Of a stretch of 64,000 nt of DNA, positions 16,645 through 25,344 are shown piece after piece. The notes under the pieces are model-generated. The model was not told where the DNA came from. It worked only from the letters and a program-made list of their open reading frames with translations, and did not search any database. Each line of letters opens with the position of its first letter. Position 1 is the first letter of the stretch. The stretch lies in the NCBI RefSeq assembly GCF_003755185.1, contig NZ_RKIC01000010.1:434001-498000 (forward strand), read 5' to 3'. The stretch comes from Frigoribacterium sp. PhB24. Its GTDB lineage: Bacteria; Actinomycetota; Actinomycetes; Actinomycetales; Microbacteriaceae. The translations under genes were made by a program, and so were the position numbers.

Positions 16645-19469
16645 CGCTGATTCATGCGCTGCTCCTCCGTTGCCAGAGCGAACTGGATCTCCTGGCCAGC
16701 CACCCCACGGACGAACCCGAGAAGAGTGCCGTCCGCGACGATCGGGGCGTCGATGCTGACCGGTGCCGCAGCGACGCTCACGCGAGGCGCGAACGTCGGA
16801 GGGGCGTAACGAGGGGCGACCGAGGAGCCGACCGGCCCGCCTCCAGCGAAGCCAGGAGCGCGCCGGCTGGCGAGGATCTCGCGACGAAGCGCCATGACGC
16901 TGCCGTGACCACCAGCCGCGGCGACCTCACGAGCCGTCCAGACGTGCTCGCCATTGGACAGCCAGGCTCGGATCGAGTCCGACGTGCCCGTGCCAGGCCC
17001 ACGGACGGGGCCACCCTCAGCGAACGGCACGCCGCCCACCGTGGACTTCGCGCCGCCCGCCCGGTTCGCCGCACTGATCGACTCGTTCACACGAATGTTC
17101 AGTGACACCGCCCGGTCACGAGCGAGCTGAGTGATCTGAGCCTCCGCTGCAGCCACACCCGTCAACCGGGCAGCCGTCGAGATGTTCGACGGGATCAGAC
17201 CCAGCTTGTCGGCGTATTGCTCAGCCGCGGCACCCGTGATGCCGAACTGGGCCAACGCCTCGATCAGCCGCTGCCGCCCGGTTGCGAGCGCCGCCGACGC
17301 CTGCTGCTGCGACCCGGTCTGGGTCAAAGTCGCAGACGACAGCCCGAGCGTCGACTTCGCGATGTCATCGAGCGCCGCCTGGTTCGCACGGCCCTTGGCC
17401 GTCGACACGTCGAGTGTCGACCCGTTCTCGGTCACGGACGCTGACAGGTCGTCGACGGCCGCCTCGAAGTCGCGCGTCGCCGAGTTCACGTTCAGCTGAG
17501 CCGACCCGAAGCCCTCGATGGTGGCCTTGAGGTCGTCGATGTCGACCGAGGCGTCCTGTGCCGACCCGGACAGCTCCGAGAGGGCCTGCGTCTGCTCCTC
17601 TGTCGCGCCGGACATCTCACCGGTCGCCAGCTTCAGCAGAGTCGCCTTGTCAGCCGTGAGGCCGAGCTCGGTCGCCTGAGCGACCAGGCTGTTCTTGAAC
17701 TCGCCGCTGTTGTCGATGAACGAGAACAGCTGGTCGTCGGTGAGCTTGTACTCCTTCTGCAGCTTCGAGACCTTCGCCTGCGCCTCATCGAGGGGCAGGC
17801 CCGACAGGGACGATCCCAGCGCCTCGAGGCGGTTCCGCACCTCGTTGACGCCCGACCCGGCCTTGCCGGTGAAGACGTCACCGAAGACGCCGAACGAGCG
17901 GGTGTCAGCCGACGACGAGACGGCGTCGAGGGTCGCGCCGAAGTCCTTGAGCGCGTTGGTCTGCTCGCCGAAGAACCCCTTCGAGAAGACACCGTCGACG
18001 TCGCCGACACTCTCCTTCAGCGCGTCGCCGATCTTCTGAGTCTTGAGCGTGTTCGTCAGCTCGTCAGACGAGGACTGCAGGCCGTTGATCTGCTTGTTTG
18101 CCTCGTTCAGCAGAGGGATGGCGACCGAGATGACCGCGAGGGCCGCGAACCCCTTCCCAAAAGCGCCGATCGCCTTGGTCGCCAGGGGCGCCTCGGTCTT
18201 GAGCGTCGAGATGGCGTTGCGGTACTCGACGAGCTTCGGCGCACCGATGAAGAACGCGGTCCCGGCGATCGCTGCCGCCGTCCCGACAGCGAGCAGGTTG
18301 AACGTCGTCCCCTTGAGCACCTCGGGCGCACCGTTGTAGACGTCGATCAGGTTCGTGCCGGTCTGCACCAGCCCACGGAGGGCGCCGTCGGCGTTCTCTC
18401 CGGTCTGGATCAGCGCAGTGTCGAAAGCGCCCCCCAGGGCCTCGACGTCGCCCCGTAGGTTGTCGAGCCGGATCGCGGCCGTCTCGGTCGCGTAGCCGCT
18501 GTCGGTGACGGACTTCGTCCACTGGTCGACACCCTCGGAGCCGGCCTGGTACAGCGCCGTCGCCGCGGTGATCGTCTCGCGGCCGAAGATGATGCCAAGC
18601 GAGGCGTTCCGGGACTCGTCGTCCATGCCCCGGTACGCGCCCGCGAGCTGCCCGGCCGCGTTGCTGAGGCCGAGGAACTTGCCGTTCGCGTCGTAGAGGT
18701 TCAGGCCGAGGCGCTTGATCTCCTCGGCGGCGGCGCCCGACGGTGCGGTCAGGGATGACAGGACGCCACGGAGCGAGGTGCCGCCCTGCTCGCCGAGGAT
18801 GCCAGCCTGAGCGAACAGCGCCAGGGTGCCGGTCGTCTCCTCGAGGCTGACACCCATCGACTGCGCGACGGGCCCGACGAACTTGAGGCCCTGCGCCAGG
18901 TCCTCGACGGAGCCCATGGCCTTGCCCGCGCCAGCTGCGAGAGTGTCGGCCACGCGGCCCGCCTGGGAGCCGTCGAGCTTGAACTGCTGCAGCGTCGTCG
19001 ACGCGATCTCGGCCGCCCGCGCGACGCCGAGGCCACCCGCCGCGGCGAGGTCGAGCGAACCGGAGAGGCCACCCGCGAGGATGTCCTTCGTCGACAGGCC
19101 TGACTTGCCGAGCTCCTCGATCGCGTTCGCCGACTCCGTCGCGCTGAACACGGTCGACGCACCGGCGTCGATCGCCGCGGCGCGCAGCAGACCCATGTTC
19201 GCAGTCGTCTCGTGCGTGCCTGCCTGCACGAACGACATCGCCTGGTCGAACTCAGACGACTTCGACACGATCGCGCCCAGCGCCAGGACGCCGGCAGCGC
19301 CCGCGACGGCGAAGCCCTTACCGACCTGCTCGAAGTCGGCCTGGTTGCGGGTCAGCTCCTTCGTGAGGCCCTGCGAGAAGTCCGTCGCGGCCTTGCGGCC
19401 CTTCTGGAACTCGGACACCAGCCCAGAGAGGTTCGCCCCGACGTTGACCTTGACGCTGCGTTCCGCCAT
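16629..19469 (-). CDS. Tail tape measure protein
   Basis: A 946-residue protein with a long helical, Ala/Gly-rich sequence. N-terminal SVKVNVGANLSGLVSEFQKGRKAA and a membrane-like stretch FAVAGAAGVLALGAIV (about residues 50-68) are typical of TP901-type tape measures, as are TVFSATESANAIEELGKSGLS and the strongly hydrophobic segment near residue 390. Its length sets tail length, about 140 nm at 0.15 nm per residue. It follows the frameshifted tail chaperone genes, as in nearly all siphoviruses. Confidence 0.95.
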   Translation of the reverse strand: MAERSVKVNVGANLSGLVSEFQKGRKAATDFSQGLTKELTRNQADFEQVGKGFAVAGAAGVLALGAIVSKSSEFDQAMSFVQAGTHETTANMGLLRAAAIDAGASTVFSATESANAIEELGKSGLSTKDILAGGLSGSLDLAAAGGLGVARAAEIASTTLQQFKLDGSQAGRVADTLAAGAGKAMGSVEDLAQGLKFVGPVAQSMGVSLEETTGTLALFAQAGILGEQGGTSLRGVLSSLTAPSGAAAEEIKRLGLNLYDANGKFLGLSNAAGQLAGAYRGMDDESRNASLGIIFGRETITAATALYQAGSEGVDQWTKSVTDSGYATETAAIRLDNLRGDVEALGGAFDTALIQTGENADGALRGLVQTGTNLIDVYNGAPEVLKGTTFNLLAVGTAAAIAGTAFFIGAPKLVEYRNAISTLKTEAPLATKAIGAFGKGFAALAVISVAIPLLNEANKQINGLQSSSDELTNTLKTQKIGDALKESVGDVDGVFSKGFFGEQTNALKDFGATLDAVSSSADTRSFGVFGDVFTGKAGSGVNEVRNRLEALGSSLSGLPLDEAQAKVSKLQKEYKLTDDQLFSFIDNSGEFKNSLVAQATELGLTADKATLLKLATGEMSGATEEQTQALSELSGSAQDASVDIDDLKATIEGFGSAQLNVNSATRDFEAAVDDLSASVTENGSTLDVSTAKGRANQAALDDIAKSTLGLSSATLTQTGSQQQASAALATGRQRLIEALAQFGITGAAAEQYADKLGLIPSNISTAARLTGVAAAEAQITQLARDRAVSLNIRVNESISAANRAGGAKSTVGGVPFAEGGPVRGPGTGTSDSIRAWLSNGEHVWTAREVAAAGGHGSVMALRREILASRRAPGFAGGGPVGSSVAPRYAPPTFAPRVSVAAAPVSIDAPIVADGTLLGFVRGVAGQEIQFALATEEQRMNQRWRKT

Positions 19470-19505
19470 GCGTGACCTCGATTCGTCGGGCCCGCGTGGG
19501 CGTAG

Positions 19506-20542
19506 CTACTGCTGCTGTGGAGTTGTTCCCGGCTGCGGCCGGTGCTTCCGCTTCGCTCGTGGCACCCGGAAGACGGGGACGATGACGCCGTTCGTCGGGT
19601 CGGGGTCGCGCTTGTGCAGCCGGTCGAGGAAGTCGAGGCGGGCCTTCTCTGCGAAGTCGACGACGGGCGCCCGGAGGCGGTGCCCCTCCGGCGACACGAC
19701 CGGGACGCCGGCGACGAACTTCCAGACGCTGTCGTGGTCCGAGGGGTCCGCGTCCGGCGACGTCGCGTCGGTCATCGTGAACCCGTGCGGCCCCTCCTCC
19801 GCCTCAAGCTCGGCAAGAGCGGTCAGCCAGTCGAGATCGGTCGGGCCGAACTCGGGCTCGCGCGTCGTCGTCGCGCTCACCAGGCGCCCCACGGCGTCGT
19901 AGTGGTACTCGGTGTGCTCGGCCGGCTCCCGGCCCTGCAGCCGCGAAAGGGAGATGCCGACGGCCCGGGACTGCTCGAGTGATCGCCGCAGACCCGGGTC
20001 GCCGGTCAGTCTTTTTTCAGTCGGGCGACCCGGTTCGCCGCGATCATCACGTTCAGGCGCAGCTCGACGGTGACGATGTTCTCGACGTCCCACCCGGAGG
20101 CGATCTCGAGGATGGTGTCCCAGTCGTCGTCGTCCATCTCGCGCGTCTCGCCGTCGATGAGTTCGACGCCGTTCGATCTCGCGGCGTGGATGGCCGCGGC
20201 GTGGTGGTTGTAGCCGAGGTCCTGGTCCAGCGCGCTGTTGTCTCGAGCGGGGTACTGCGCGGTGAGCTCGGCCCAGGCGAGACCTTCCAGCTTCGTGAGC
20301 TGGATCGTGTGCATGTGCTCCCGCTCGCGGTCCTCGAGCTCTGCGAGCTGCTCGCGCAGCTTCGTCGCCTCGGACTTCTGCGTCAGCCGCCCGTCGGCCT
20401 TGGTCTTCTTCTTCTCCGCCTCAGCCAGGGCGGCCATGAGCTTGTCGCGCTCGTCGGAGACGGCGCTGTCGAGGCACACCGTGACGGTGGCCGTGCGGGG
20501 CTTGTATCCCTCGCGGGCGCTGCTGATCTTGCTCTTGGACAT
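19506..20542 (-). CDS. Tail assembly chaperone, G and G-T frameshift products
   Basis: The upstream frame (20006-20542, 178 residues, starting MSKSKISSAREGY and ending VARLKKD) is the G-type chaperone. A second frame, ending at 19506, has no start of its own and is entered by a -1 shift on an A-run at 20012-20017, giving a fusion of about 345 residues that continues RLTGDPGLRRSLEQSRAVG. Gene order (major tail protein, then this pair, then tape measure) and the overlap are the standard arrangement for siphovirus chaperones, which coat the tape measure during tail assembly. The join is 20542..20012 then 20012..19506. Confidence 0.88.
20012..20018 (-). other. Programmed -1 frameshift site, G AAA AAA
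   Basis: On the minus strand the zero frame reads CTG AAA AAA GAC TGA; a -1 shift while the second AAA codon is decoded allows AAA re-pairing and continues in the T frame with AGA CTG. The stop of the short product lies two codons downstream. The heptamer is not a canonical X XXY YYZ site, since the first base is G, so slippage may involve a single Lys-tRNA. Confidence 0.75.
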
Positions 20543-20581
20543 GGTGACCTTCCCGGATCGTTCCCGGATGGATGCAGAGAA

Positions 20582-20618
20582 GTGCGGGCAGGCGCTCCGG
20601 GAGGACGCCTGCCCGCAC
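20582..20618 (-). terminator. Strong hairpin between major tail protein and chaperone genes
   Basis: A perfect 13-bp stem, GTGCGGGCAGGCG with CGCCTGCCCGCAC, with an 11-base loop, 12 bases past the major tail protein stop. Probably a partial terminator or 3' stabiliser that lets the abundant tail protein be made in excess of the downstream genes. Confidence 0.65.
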
Positions 20619-20629
20619 GAGAGGGAGGA

Positions 20630-21151
20630 CTAGGCCGAGGCGAGCTTCACGTCCTCGAGGACCTTCGCCCTCGGGAACAGCGCCTGCGTCTTGGTCCACT
20701 TGCCGCCCGACGTGGGCGTGTCACGGACCTTTGTGCCGCAGCGCAGCTGGAAGATGTCCCACTGGTCGGTGGCGGTGGAGGGTGCTTCGTAGTCCGTGGC
20801 GTAGCGGGCGAAGATGACGATGTCCGAGTTCTCGATGAACAGCGGATCGACGACGTCGGTCGCGGTCAGGCCGTAGAAGTACTTCAGCGACACGTCGTGC
20901 GTGACCCGACCGGGCGTGCCGAGCACCTCGCGCAGCGTGAGCCGCTCGTCGGTGTTCGTGTCCTGCGTCTTGCCGTGGTTCCACCCATCGGTGGTCAGCG
21001 AGTACGTGATGTCCTTCGTCGTCGACGCGAGGACGTCGCTCAGCTTCGGCGGCCACGTCGTGATCGCTGCGCGCGGAGCCGCGAGCAGCAGCAGCGTGCC
21101 GTCGGAGTCGACGTTGTCGGGGATGAGTGCTGTGGTGCGGTCGCCGGCCAT
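20630..21151 (-). CDS. Major tail protein
   Basis: A 173-residue protein, MAGDRTTALIPDNVDSDGTLLLL..., with a beta-rich middle (ITYSLTTDGWN, VSLKYFYGLTATDVVDPLFI) and the ending RAKVLEDVKLASA. Size, composition and place between the tail-terminator genes and the chaperone pair fit the siphovirus tail-tube protein. Its ATG overlaps the upstream stop, and it is followed by a strong hairpin, as expected for a highly expressed gene. Confidence 0.85.
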   Translation of the reverse strand: MAGDRTTALIPDNVDSDGTLLLLAAPRAAITTWPPKLSDVLASTTKDITYSLTTDGWNHGKTQDTNTDERLTLREVLGTPGRVTHDVSLKYFYGLTATDVVDPLFIENSDIVIFARYATDYEAPSTATDQWDIFQLRCGTKVRDTPTSGGKWTKTQALFPRAKVLEDVKLASA

Positions 21152-21405
21152 CAGTCGGCTCCTTCCTGGTTGGCGTCACCGGCGGATTCGCCGGAGTCTG
21201 TGGCGCCAGCGGAGAGGCCCGCGGCGGTCTTGGTGGTGACCGGCTCGACGCTTGTCACCTCGGCGGGCTTCGCGCGCTTCGCGGCGGCGGTCGGCTTGCC
21301 GGTCTTCGTCTCGGCGAGCGGGAAGTCGTCGGGCCAGCGTTCGTGCGTGGCTCGATCGACCTCGAACACGAGGTCGTTCGCGACGACCTTCACGGGGTCC
21401 TGCAT
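21151..21405 (-). CDS. Small protein upstream of the major tail protein
   Basis: An 84-residue protein with an ordered start (DPVKVVANDLVFEVDRATHERWPDDFPLAE) and a disordered Ala/Thr/Gly-rich tail. The stop overlaps the major tail protein start (TGATG), suggesting coupled translation. No family recognised; possibly a tail-tube accessory or stoichiometry-linked protein. Confidence 0.6.
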   Translation of the reverse strand: MQDPVKVVANDLVFEVDRATHERWPDDFPLAETKTGKPTAAAKRAKPAEVTSVEPVTTKTAAGLSAGATDSGESAGDANQEGAD

Positions 21406-21427
21406 GAGTGCCTCCTCGGCATGAGAA

Positions 21428-21450
21428 AGCCCCCGGGGGCACCGGGGGCT
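21428..21450 (-). terminator. Intergenic hairpin upstream of the tail-tube genes
   Basis: A perfect 9-bp stem, AGCCCCCGG with CCGGGGGCT, followed on the minus strand by TTTCTC. It separates the connector genes from the tail-tube genes and is probably a partial terminator or processing hairpin. Confidence 0.55.
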
Positions 21451-21463
21451 CAGAGTGGGTGGA

Positions 21464-21904
21464 TTAGGCGGGCGACGACTCGTGCGAGTACGACGCCACG
21501 ACGTAGCAGACGGCGGGTAGCGAGCTCTCGTCGACGAGAACGCCGGTAAGTGCGTTGCGCTTTAGACGCTTCGTCTCCTGGCCCACGACGACAGGCGCGA
21601 TGCCCCAGCGGTTCGGCGGCGGACGCAGCTGGTCGTCCACCCATCCCATGACCATCTCTGCCGCCTCGGCGCTCTCCGCGACCGCGTGCACCGCCCAGGA
21701 CGGGTTCCGGTGCACCCGGGGGCCGGTCGCGCGCTGCTGCTCGTCCTGGTCGCGCTCGGGGTGGATCAGGACGTACGGCAGCTCGGGCAGGGGCGGGTGA
21801 GGCTCCTCGACCGTGGGCAGGTCGCCGGCCGACGTGACGAACACCTGCAGCCGCGGATCAGCCTCGAGCAGCTCGCGGAACGCGCGCGTCTCGGCCGCCG
21901 TCAC
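21464..21904 (-). CDS. Tail terminator protein
   Basis: A 146-residue protein, with ADPRLQVFVTSAGDLPTVEEPHPPLPELPYVLIHPE near the start and an alternating alpha/beta pattern (AVHAVAESAEAAEMVMGWVDDQL; NALTGVLVDESSLPAVCYVVASYS), which is the outline of lambda gpU/DUF3168-type tail terminators. It is encoded directly before the tail-tube genes and overlaps the connector gene upstream (ATGA). Assignment rests on gene order and size. Confidence 0.7.
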   Translation of the reverse strand: MTAAETRAFRELLEADPRLQVFVTSAGDLPTVEEPHPPLPELPYVLIHPERDQDEQQRATGPRVHRNPSWAVHAVAESAEAAEMVMGWVDDQLRPPPNRWGIAPVVVGQETKRLKRNALTGVLVDESSLPAVCYVVASYSHESSPA

Positions 21905-22323
21905 AGGTTCGTCTTCCGGCCAGCGACGTCGAGCGCCTTGCCCACGCCCTGCTCGAGATCCTCGACGTTCTCGGACAGGGCCGCGAGGCCGAAGCCACGC
22001 GCGCCGAGACGCTTCGCGGGGGCGCCGAACTCGAGGAGCAGCACGACACCACCTTGCTTGCCGATGCCCTTCCGGGCGCCGATCTCGTAGTCGACGCTGG
22101 ACCCGGCGAAGGTCGCCACGGCCGTGCGCTCGTAGTCGATCGAGTACGGAGCGAGCGGGGCATGCTCGTTGCCCTCGACCTTGCCCCGCCAGGAGTCCTT
22201 GATGTTGCGGGCGTTCACCTCGAGCGCCTGGTCGACCTCCTTGGCCGCGACGTCGGGGAAGTCGCGCAGGTCGACGACGAGTCGATCGAGTTCGGACGTG
22301 TCGACGGTGATCGCACTAGCCAC
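21901..22323 (-). CDS. HK97 gp10-like tail completion/connector protein
   Basis: A 140-residue protein with the pattern typical of the HK97 gp10 family: DTSELDRLVVDLRDFPDVAAKEVDQALEVNARNIKDSWRGKV, then YSIDYERTAVATFAGSSVDYEIGA and VVLLLEFGAPAKRLGARGFGLAAL. These small proteins join capsid and tail during assembly. It overlaps neighbours on both sides by a few bases, as elsewhere in this operon. Confidence 0.8.
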   Translation of the reverse strand: MASAITVDTSELDRLVVDLRDFPDVAAKEVDQALEVNARNIKDSWRGKVEGNEHAPLAPYSIDYERTAVATFAGSSVDYEIGARKGIGKQGGVVLLLEFGAPAKRLGARGFGLAALSENVEDLEQGVGKALDVAGRKTNL

Positions 22324-22726
22324 TCGCGATCACCTCCACGGGTAGCCGCCTGGTCGCGGCGAACGTCTGGTGGTGGCCGCCCGTGATCCGGACTCGCAGC
22401 GGGGCCGCGTCCGGATCGAGCGCCAGGTGCACGACGGCGACCTGCCCACCGTGCGTGCCCGCCGAGCCGGGGGCGTCGACGGGGATCTTCAGCACGGCAC
22501 CCTGCTCGACCACGTCGCGGCCCTGCGAGGTGACCTCACGGACCGCCGTGTTCGCGGCGACGAACTCGCACGGGCCCGAGTAGACCTCGACCAGGTCGAC
22601 GTCGTGCTTGCCGGTCGCGGGGTTAGGGCGGGGCGCCTTCACCTCGTTGCCGATCATGCACGTGTCCGTCAGCCGCAGCTCAGCACGACGACGGGCAGCC
22701 GCCGCACGGGTAGCCGACACCATCAC
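22316..22726 (-). CDS. Head-tail stopper/connector protein
   Basis: A 136-residue protein. It is beta-rich (VEVYSGPCEFVAANTAVREV, GAVLKIPVDAPG, VAVVHLALDPDAAPLRVRITGG), as in the DUF6093-like connector proteins found at this place in actinophages. The order adaptor, stopper, gp10-like, terminator matches the HK97-type neck module. Role inferred from position. Confidence 0.7.
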   Translation of the reverse strand: MMVSATRAAAARRRAELRLTDTCMIGNEVKAPRPNPATGKHDVDLVEVYSGPCEFVAANTAVREVTSQGRDVVEQGAVLKIPVDAPGSAGTHGGQVAVVHLALDPDAAPLRVRITGGHHQTFAATRRLPVEVIASG

Positions 22727-23124
22727 GGCCTCCCGAGCGGGATCGAGTACATGCCGTTCAGCGCGCCCGCCCCGACGTCGGCCGGCGCCAGACTCCGGCG
22801 CTCCTCGTCGGTGACATAAATCTTCCCCGACGACAGGGCGTTGTCGATCGTGCTCGACTCCGTGTCCCCGCCCCAGGTGCGGTAGCCGTCCGGGTTGCGG
22901 AGCTTGCGCTCGACCATCGCCACGACGATGTCCTTGACGTCGTCGACGGGGAGGTGGCCGGCGACGTCCTCCTCAAGGTCGAGCCGCGCGGCGACACCGC
23001 GAACCTCGCGGTTCAGGGTGCGCCACGCGGTCCCGAGCCAGGCGGGGACGACACGCTTCTCGTCGACGGTCAGGGGACGCTCGAACGAGGCCTCGACGTC
23101 CTCAACTGCTGCGGGGTTCTCCAC
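22723..23124 (-). CDS. Head-tail adaptor protein
   Basis: A 133-residue mostly helical protein (AVEDVEASFERPLTVDEKRVVPAWLGTAWRTLNREV, VDDVKDIVVAMVERKLRNPDGYRTW), the usual fold of Gp6/Gp15/Gp19-type connectors that bind under the portal. The ERKLRNPDG(Y/W) segment is frequent in these adaptors. It follows the capsid genes directly and overlaps the next gene (ATGA). Confidence 0.78.
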   Translation of the reverse strand: MENPAAVEDVEASFERPLTVDEKRVVPAWLGTAWRTLNREVRGVAARLDLEEDVAGHLPVDDVKDIVVAMVERKLRNPDGYRTWGGDTESSTIDNALSSGKIYVTDEERRSLAPADVGAGALNGMYSIPLGRP

Positions 23125-23140
23125 GAGCGTCCCCCTCCCG

Positions 23141-23509
23141 TCAGTCGACGACTTCGGTCGCGCCGGTGTCGATGTTGCGCTGCACCATGACCTCGGAACC
23201 GTCCGGCTTCGTGGCCTTGTACCGCTCGGTGCGCGCCTTCGCCTTCGACGCCTTCGCGGCCGGCTTCGTCGTCGGCACGACCGCGTTCACGGTGCCGACG
23301 GCGAGAGCCGTCGCGTCGGGGCTCGGCGTGACGGACGAAGCCGTCTCCGTCGGGTCGGTCGTGTCCGCGGGCCCGTCACCGGGCGCCGTGGTCGACGGCT
23401 TCTCGACGGAACTGTCGAGCTTCGTCTCGTCGGGGATCGCCGGCGACTCGACGGTGGCCGCCTTGTCGTCGGTCTTCTCGGTCGTGGCTTTCGTGCTGCT
23501 CGTTGCCAT
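23141..23509 (-). CDS. Low-complexity head-associated protein
   Basis: A 122-residue protein, mostly disordered (Thr, Ala, Lys, Asp, Pro rich) for about 90 residues, with a short ordered end containing YKATKPDGSEVMVQRNIDTGATEVVD. Start at ATG 23509, with GAAGGGAAG upstream; longer in-frame starts run into the capsid gene. It sits right after the major capsid gene, where capsid decoration or head-tail proteins are often found. Function unknown. Confidence 0.65.
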   Translation of the reverse strand: MATSSTKATTEKTDDKAATVESPAIPDETKLDSSVEKPSTTAPGDGPADTTDPTETASSVTPSPDATALAVGTVNAVVPTTKPAAKASKAKARTERYKATKPDGSEVMVQRNIDTGATEVVD

Positions 23510-23526
23510 GTGCTGCTTCCCTTCGG

Positions 23527-24483
23527 TCAGGCGTTCAGGACACCGCGGAGGCGAGCGGCGGCCTTGCCACCGAACGTCGCCAGGCCGCAGTAGAACTCGA
23601 TGCGGGTGCGGTAGGCGGGCTTCTCCTGCAGCTGGCCCAGGTCGTCGACCTGCACCCCGCCGTTGGTGAGGCCCGTGACGCCCTGCTCCGTCTCGTCGGA
23701 GCCGAACTTCACGGCGTAGACCGACGACGCGGTCGTGGCCGACCCCTGCGTCTCGTTGAGGCCGAGGATCTCGGCGCCGGCGAGGTTCTGGCCGGGGTCG
23801 AGGACGGGGACGCCGTTCCACTGCAGGACGCGCTTGCCCGTGGTGTCCTCGCGGACGACCTCGACGCCGCCGAGGCGGCGGCCGGCGCTGCGGATCTTGG
23901 CCTGCAGGGCACGGTTCGCGTAGATCGCGCCGTTCTCCGGCGTGAGGCCGGGGACCGCGGCGACGAGCTGGTCGAGGGCGTCGTAGAACGCGTGAGCGTC
24001 CGTGCCGCCGTTGCCCAGCACCGGGATGCCGTTCGTGCCTGCGTCGAGGACCTGCGCGCCGATGAGGCGCTTCTTCAGACCGTCGAAGCCCTTCGGGTCG
24101 ACCGTGATGTCGCCGTTGAAGAACGCGTCCTGGAACTTGTAGGAGGCGCTCTTGACCTTGAGTCGCGTCTGGATGGCGCGCTGGTCGTTCAGGTCACCGC
24201 GCGTCTGCACGATGAACCGGTCGACGTCGGCGTCGCCACCGAGGATGACGAGGGACTCCGTCGCCTGCACCACGGTGCCGGTCGACTCGGTGTAGGCCTC
24301 GTTCACCGATCGGAACGCGACGCCGGGCAGCGACGCCTCCTTGTTGTAGGCGTACGCGTTGCCCTGGATCGTCAGCAGGGGGATGCGGTCGAGGACCGAC
24401 GACTCCTGCACGAAGATCTCCTGGACCCCGCGCTGCAGCTGGTTCTGCGAGAGCAGAGCTGCCTGAGCGAGTGTGAGAGCCAT
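23527..24483 (-). CDS. Major capsid protein (HK97-type fold likely)
   Basis: A 318-residue protein starting MALTLAQAALLSQNQLQRGVQEIF, with VLDRIPLLTIQGNAYAYNKE, ADVDRFIVQTRGDLNDQRAIQTRLKVKSASYKFQDAFFNGD and a conserved C-terminal segment ending GGKAAARLRGVLNA. This matches the E-loop and P-domain layout of HK97-fold capsids common in actinophages. It follows a separate scaffold gene rather than having an N-terminal delta domain. Confidence 0.9.
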   Translation of the reverse strand: MALTLAQAALLSQNQLQRGVQEIFVQESSVLDRIPLLTIQGNAYAYNKEASLPGVAFRSVNEAYTESTGTVVQATESLVILGGDADVDRFIVQTRGDLNDQRAIQTRLKVKSASYKFQDAFFNGDITVDPKGFDGLKKRLIGAQVLDAGTNGIPVLGNGGTDAHAFYDALDQLVAAVPGLTPENGAIYANRALQAKIRSAGRRLGGVEVVREDTTGKRVLQWNGVPVLDPGQNLAGAEILGLNETQGSATTASSVYAVKFGSDETEQGVTGLTNGGVQVDDLGQLQEKPAYRTRIEFYCGLATFGGKAAARLRGVLNA

Positions 24484-24528
24484 CAGGCCCTCCCTTCTTG
24501 GTCAGCCTCGGCGCGGGGTGCGGGAGAG

Positions 24529-25275
24529 CTACTTGGTGCCGGTCGACGCGTACGCGGATCGCACGCGGTCGGTTCCGGGCTTCGACTCCGGCTGGGCGCC
24601 GGAGCCACCAGCGCCGATGCCCGCAGCGCGGTGATCGGCGATGGAGTCTGGGGAGGCGATGAGGTACGGGGAGTCCTTCGCCAGGTCGTCGAGCAGCTTC
24701 TTCACGCCCGCCTCGTCGGCGGCACCGTCCTTGACCGTGACCTTCGCGAGCTCGGCGTCGTCGATGAGGCGCAGCGCCTGCTTCGGGTTCACGAACCCGC
24801 TCGTCGCGGCCAGCTCACGGACGGCAGAGGCACGGGCGTCGGTGGCTCGCTGCTCGTCGAACTGGGTCTGCAGGGAGTCGCGCACGCGCTGCTCGATGCC
24901 AGCGACGTCGACGCCGTCGGCTCCGTTCTTGCCGTCGCGCAGGGCCTTGATGTCGTCGGGAGCGAGGCCGAGGTCGGTGAACGCCTTCAGCTCGCCCTTG
25001 CGGTCGCGCAGCTCGGTCTTCGTGCGCTCGAACGCGCGCACGCCGGCGTCGCCGAGCTTGTCGGGGTCGTCGCCGTCGCCCGAACCGTCGCCCGAGCCGG
25101 TGCCGTCCGTGCCGTCGCCGCCGGTGCTGCCAGCGCCGCCAGCGCCGGTGCCGTCGTCGCCCTCGTTCGCGAAGCGGAGCCGCAGAGGCGTCCGCTGGCG
25201 GCCGGTGAGCACGCCGAAAGGGTCGAGGTGGGCCGGGAGCTTGCCGAGGGCCGTTGGGTGGGTGCAGATGGTCAT
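24529..25275 (-). CDS. Capsid scaffolding protein
   Basis: A 248-residue protein with a Gly/Asp/Ser/Thr-rich linker (about residues 38-70) and a highly charged helical middle (KLGDAGVRAFERTKTELRDRKGELKAF, IEQRVRDSLQTQFDEQRATDARASAVRELA), typical of phage scaffolds, which form coiled coils. It lies between the MuF-like protein and the major capsid gene. AAGGAG sits seven bases before the ATG. Confidence 0.82.
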   Translation of the reverse strand: MTICTHPTALGKLPAHLDPFGVLTGRQRTPLRLRFANEGDDGTGAGGAGSTGGDGTDGTGSGDGSGDGDDPDKLGDAGVRAFERTKTELRDRKGELKAFTDLGLAPDDIKALRDGKNGADGVDVAGIEQRVRDSLQTQFDEQRATDARASAVRELAATSGFVNPKQALRLIDDAELAKVTVKDGAADEAGVKKLLDDLAKDSPYLIASPDSIADHRAAGIGAGGSGAQPESKPGTDRVRSAYASTGTK

Positions 25276-25344
25276 GCTGATCTCCTTGGGAGGTGACGCC
25301 GGGGGCGTCGATGTGACCGCTCGGCGGGGCGCCGGCGGGGTGAG

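Noticed and set aside
19506-20093. Independent gene for the second tail-chaperone frame
   Set aside because: Its first codons are shadow sequence of the upstream frame; the conserved part begins only after the A-run, so entry by frameshift explains it better.
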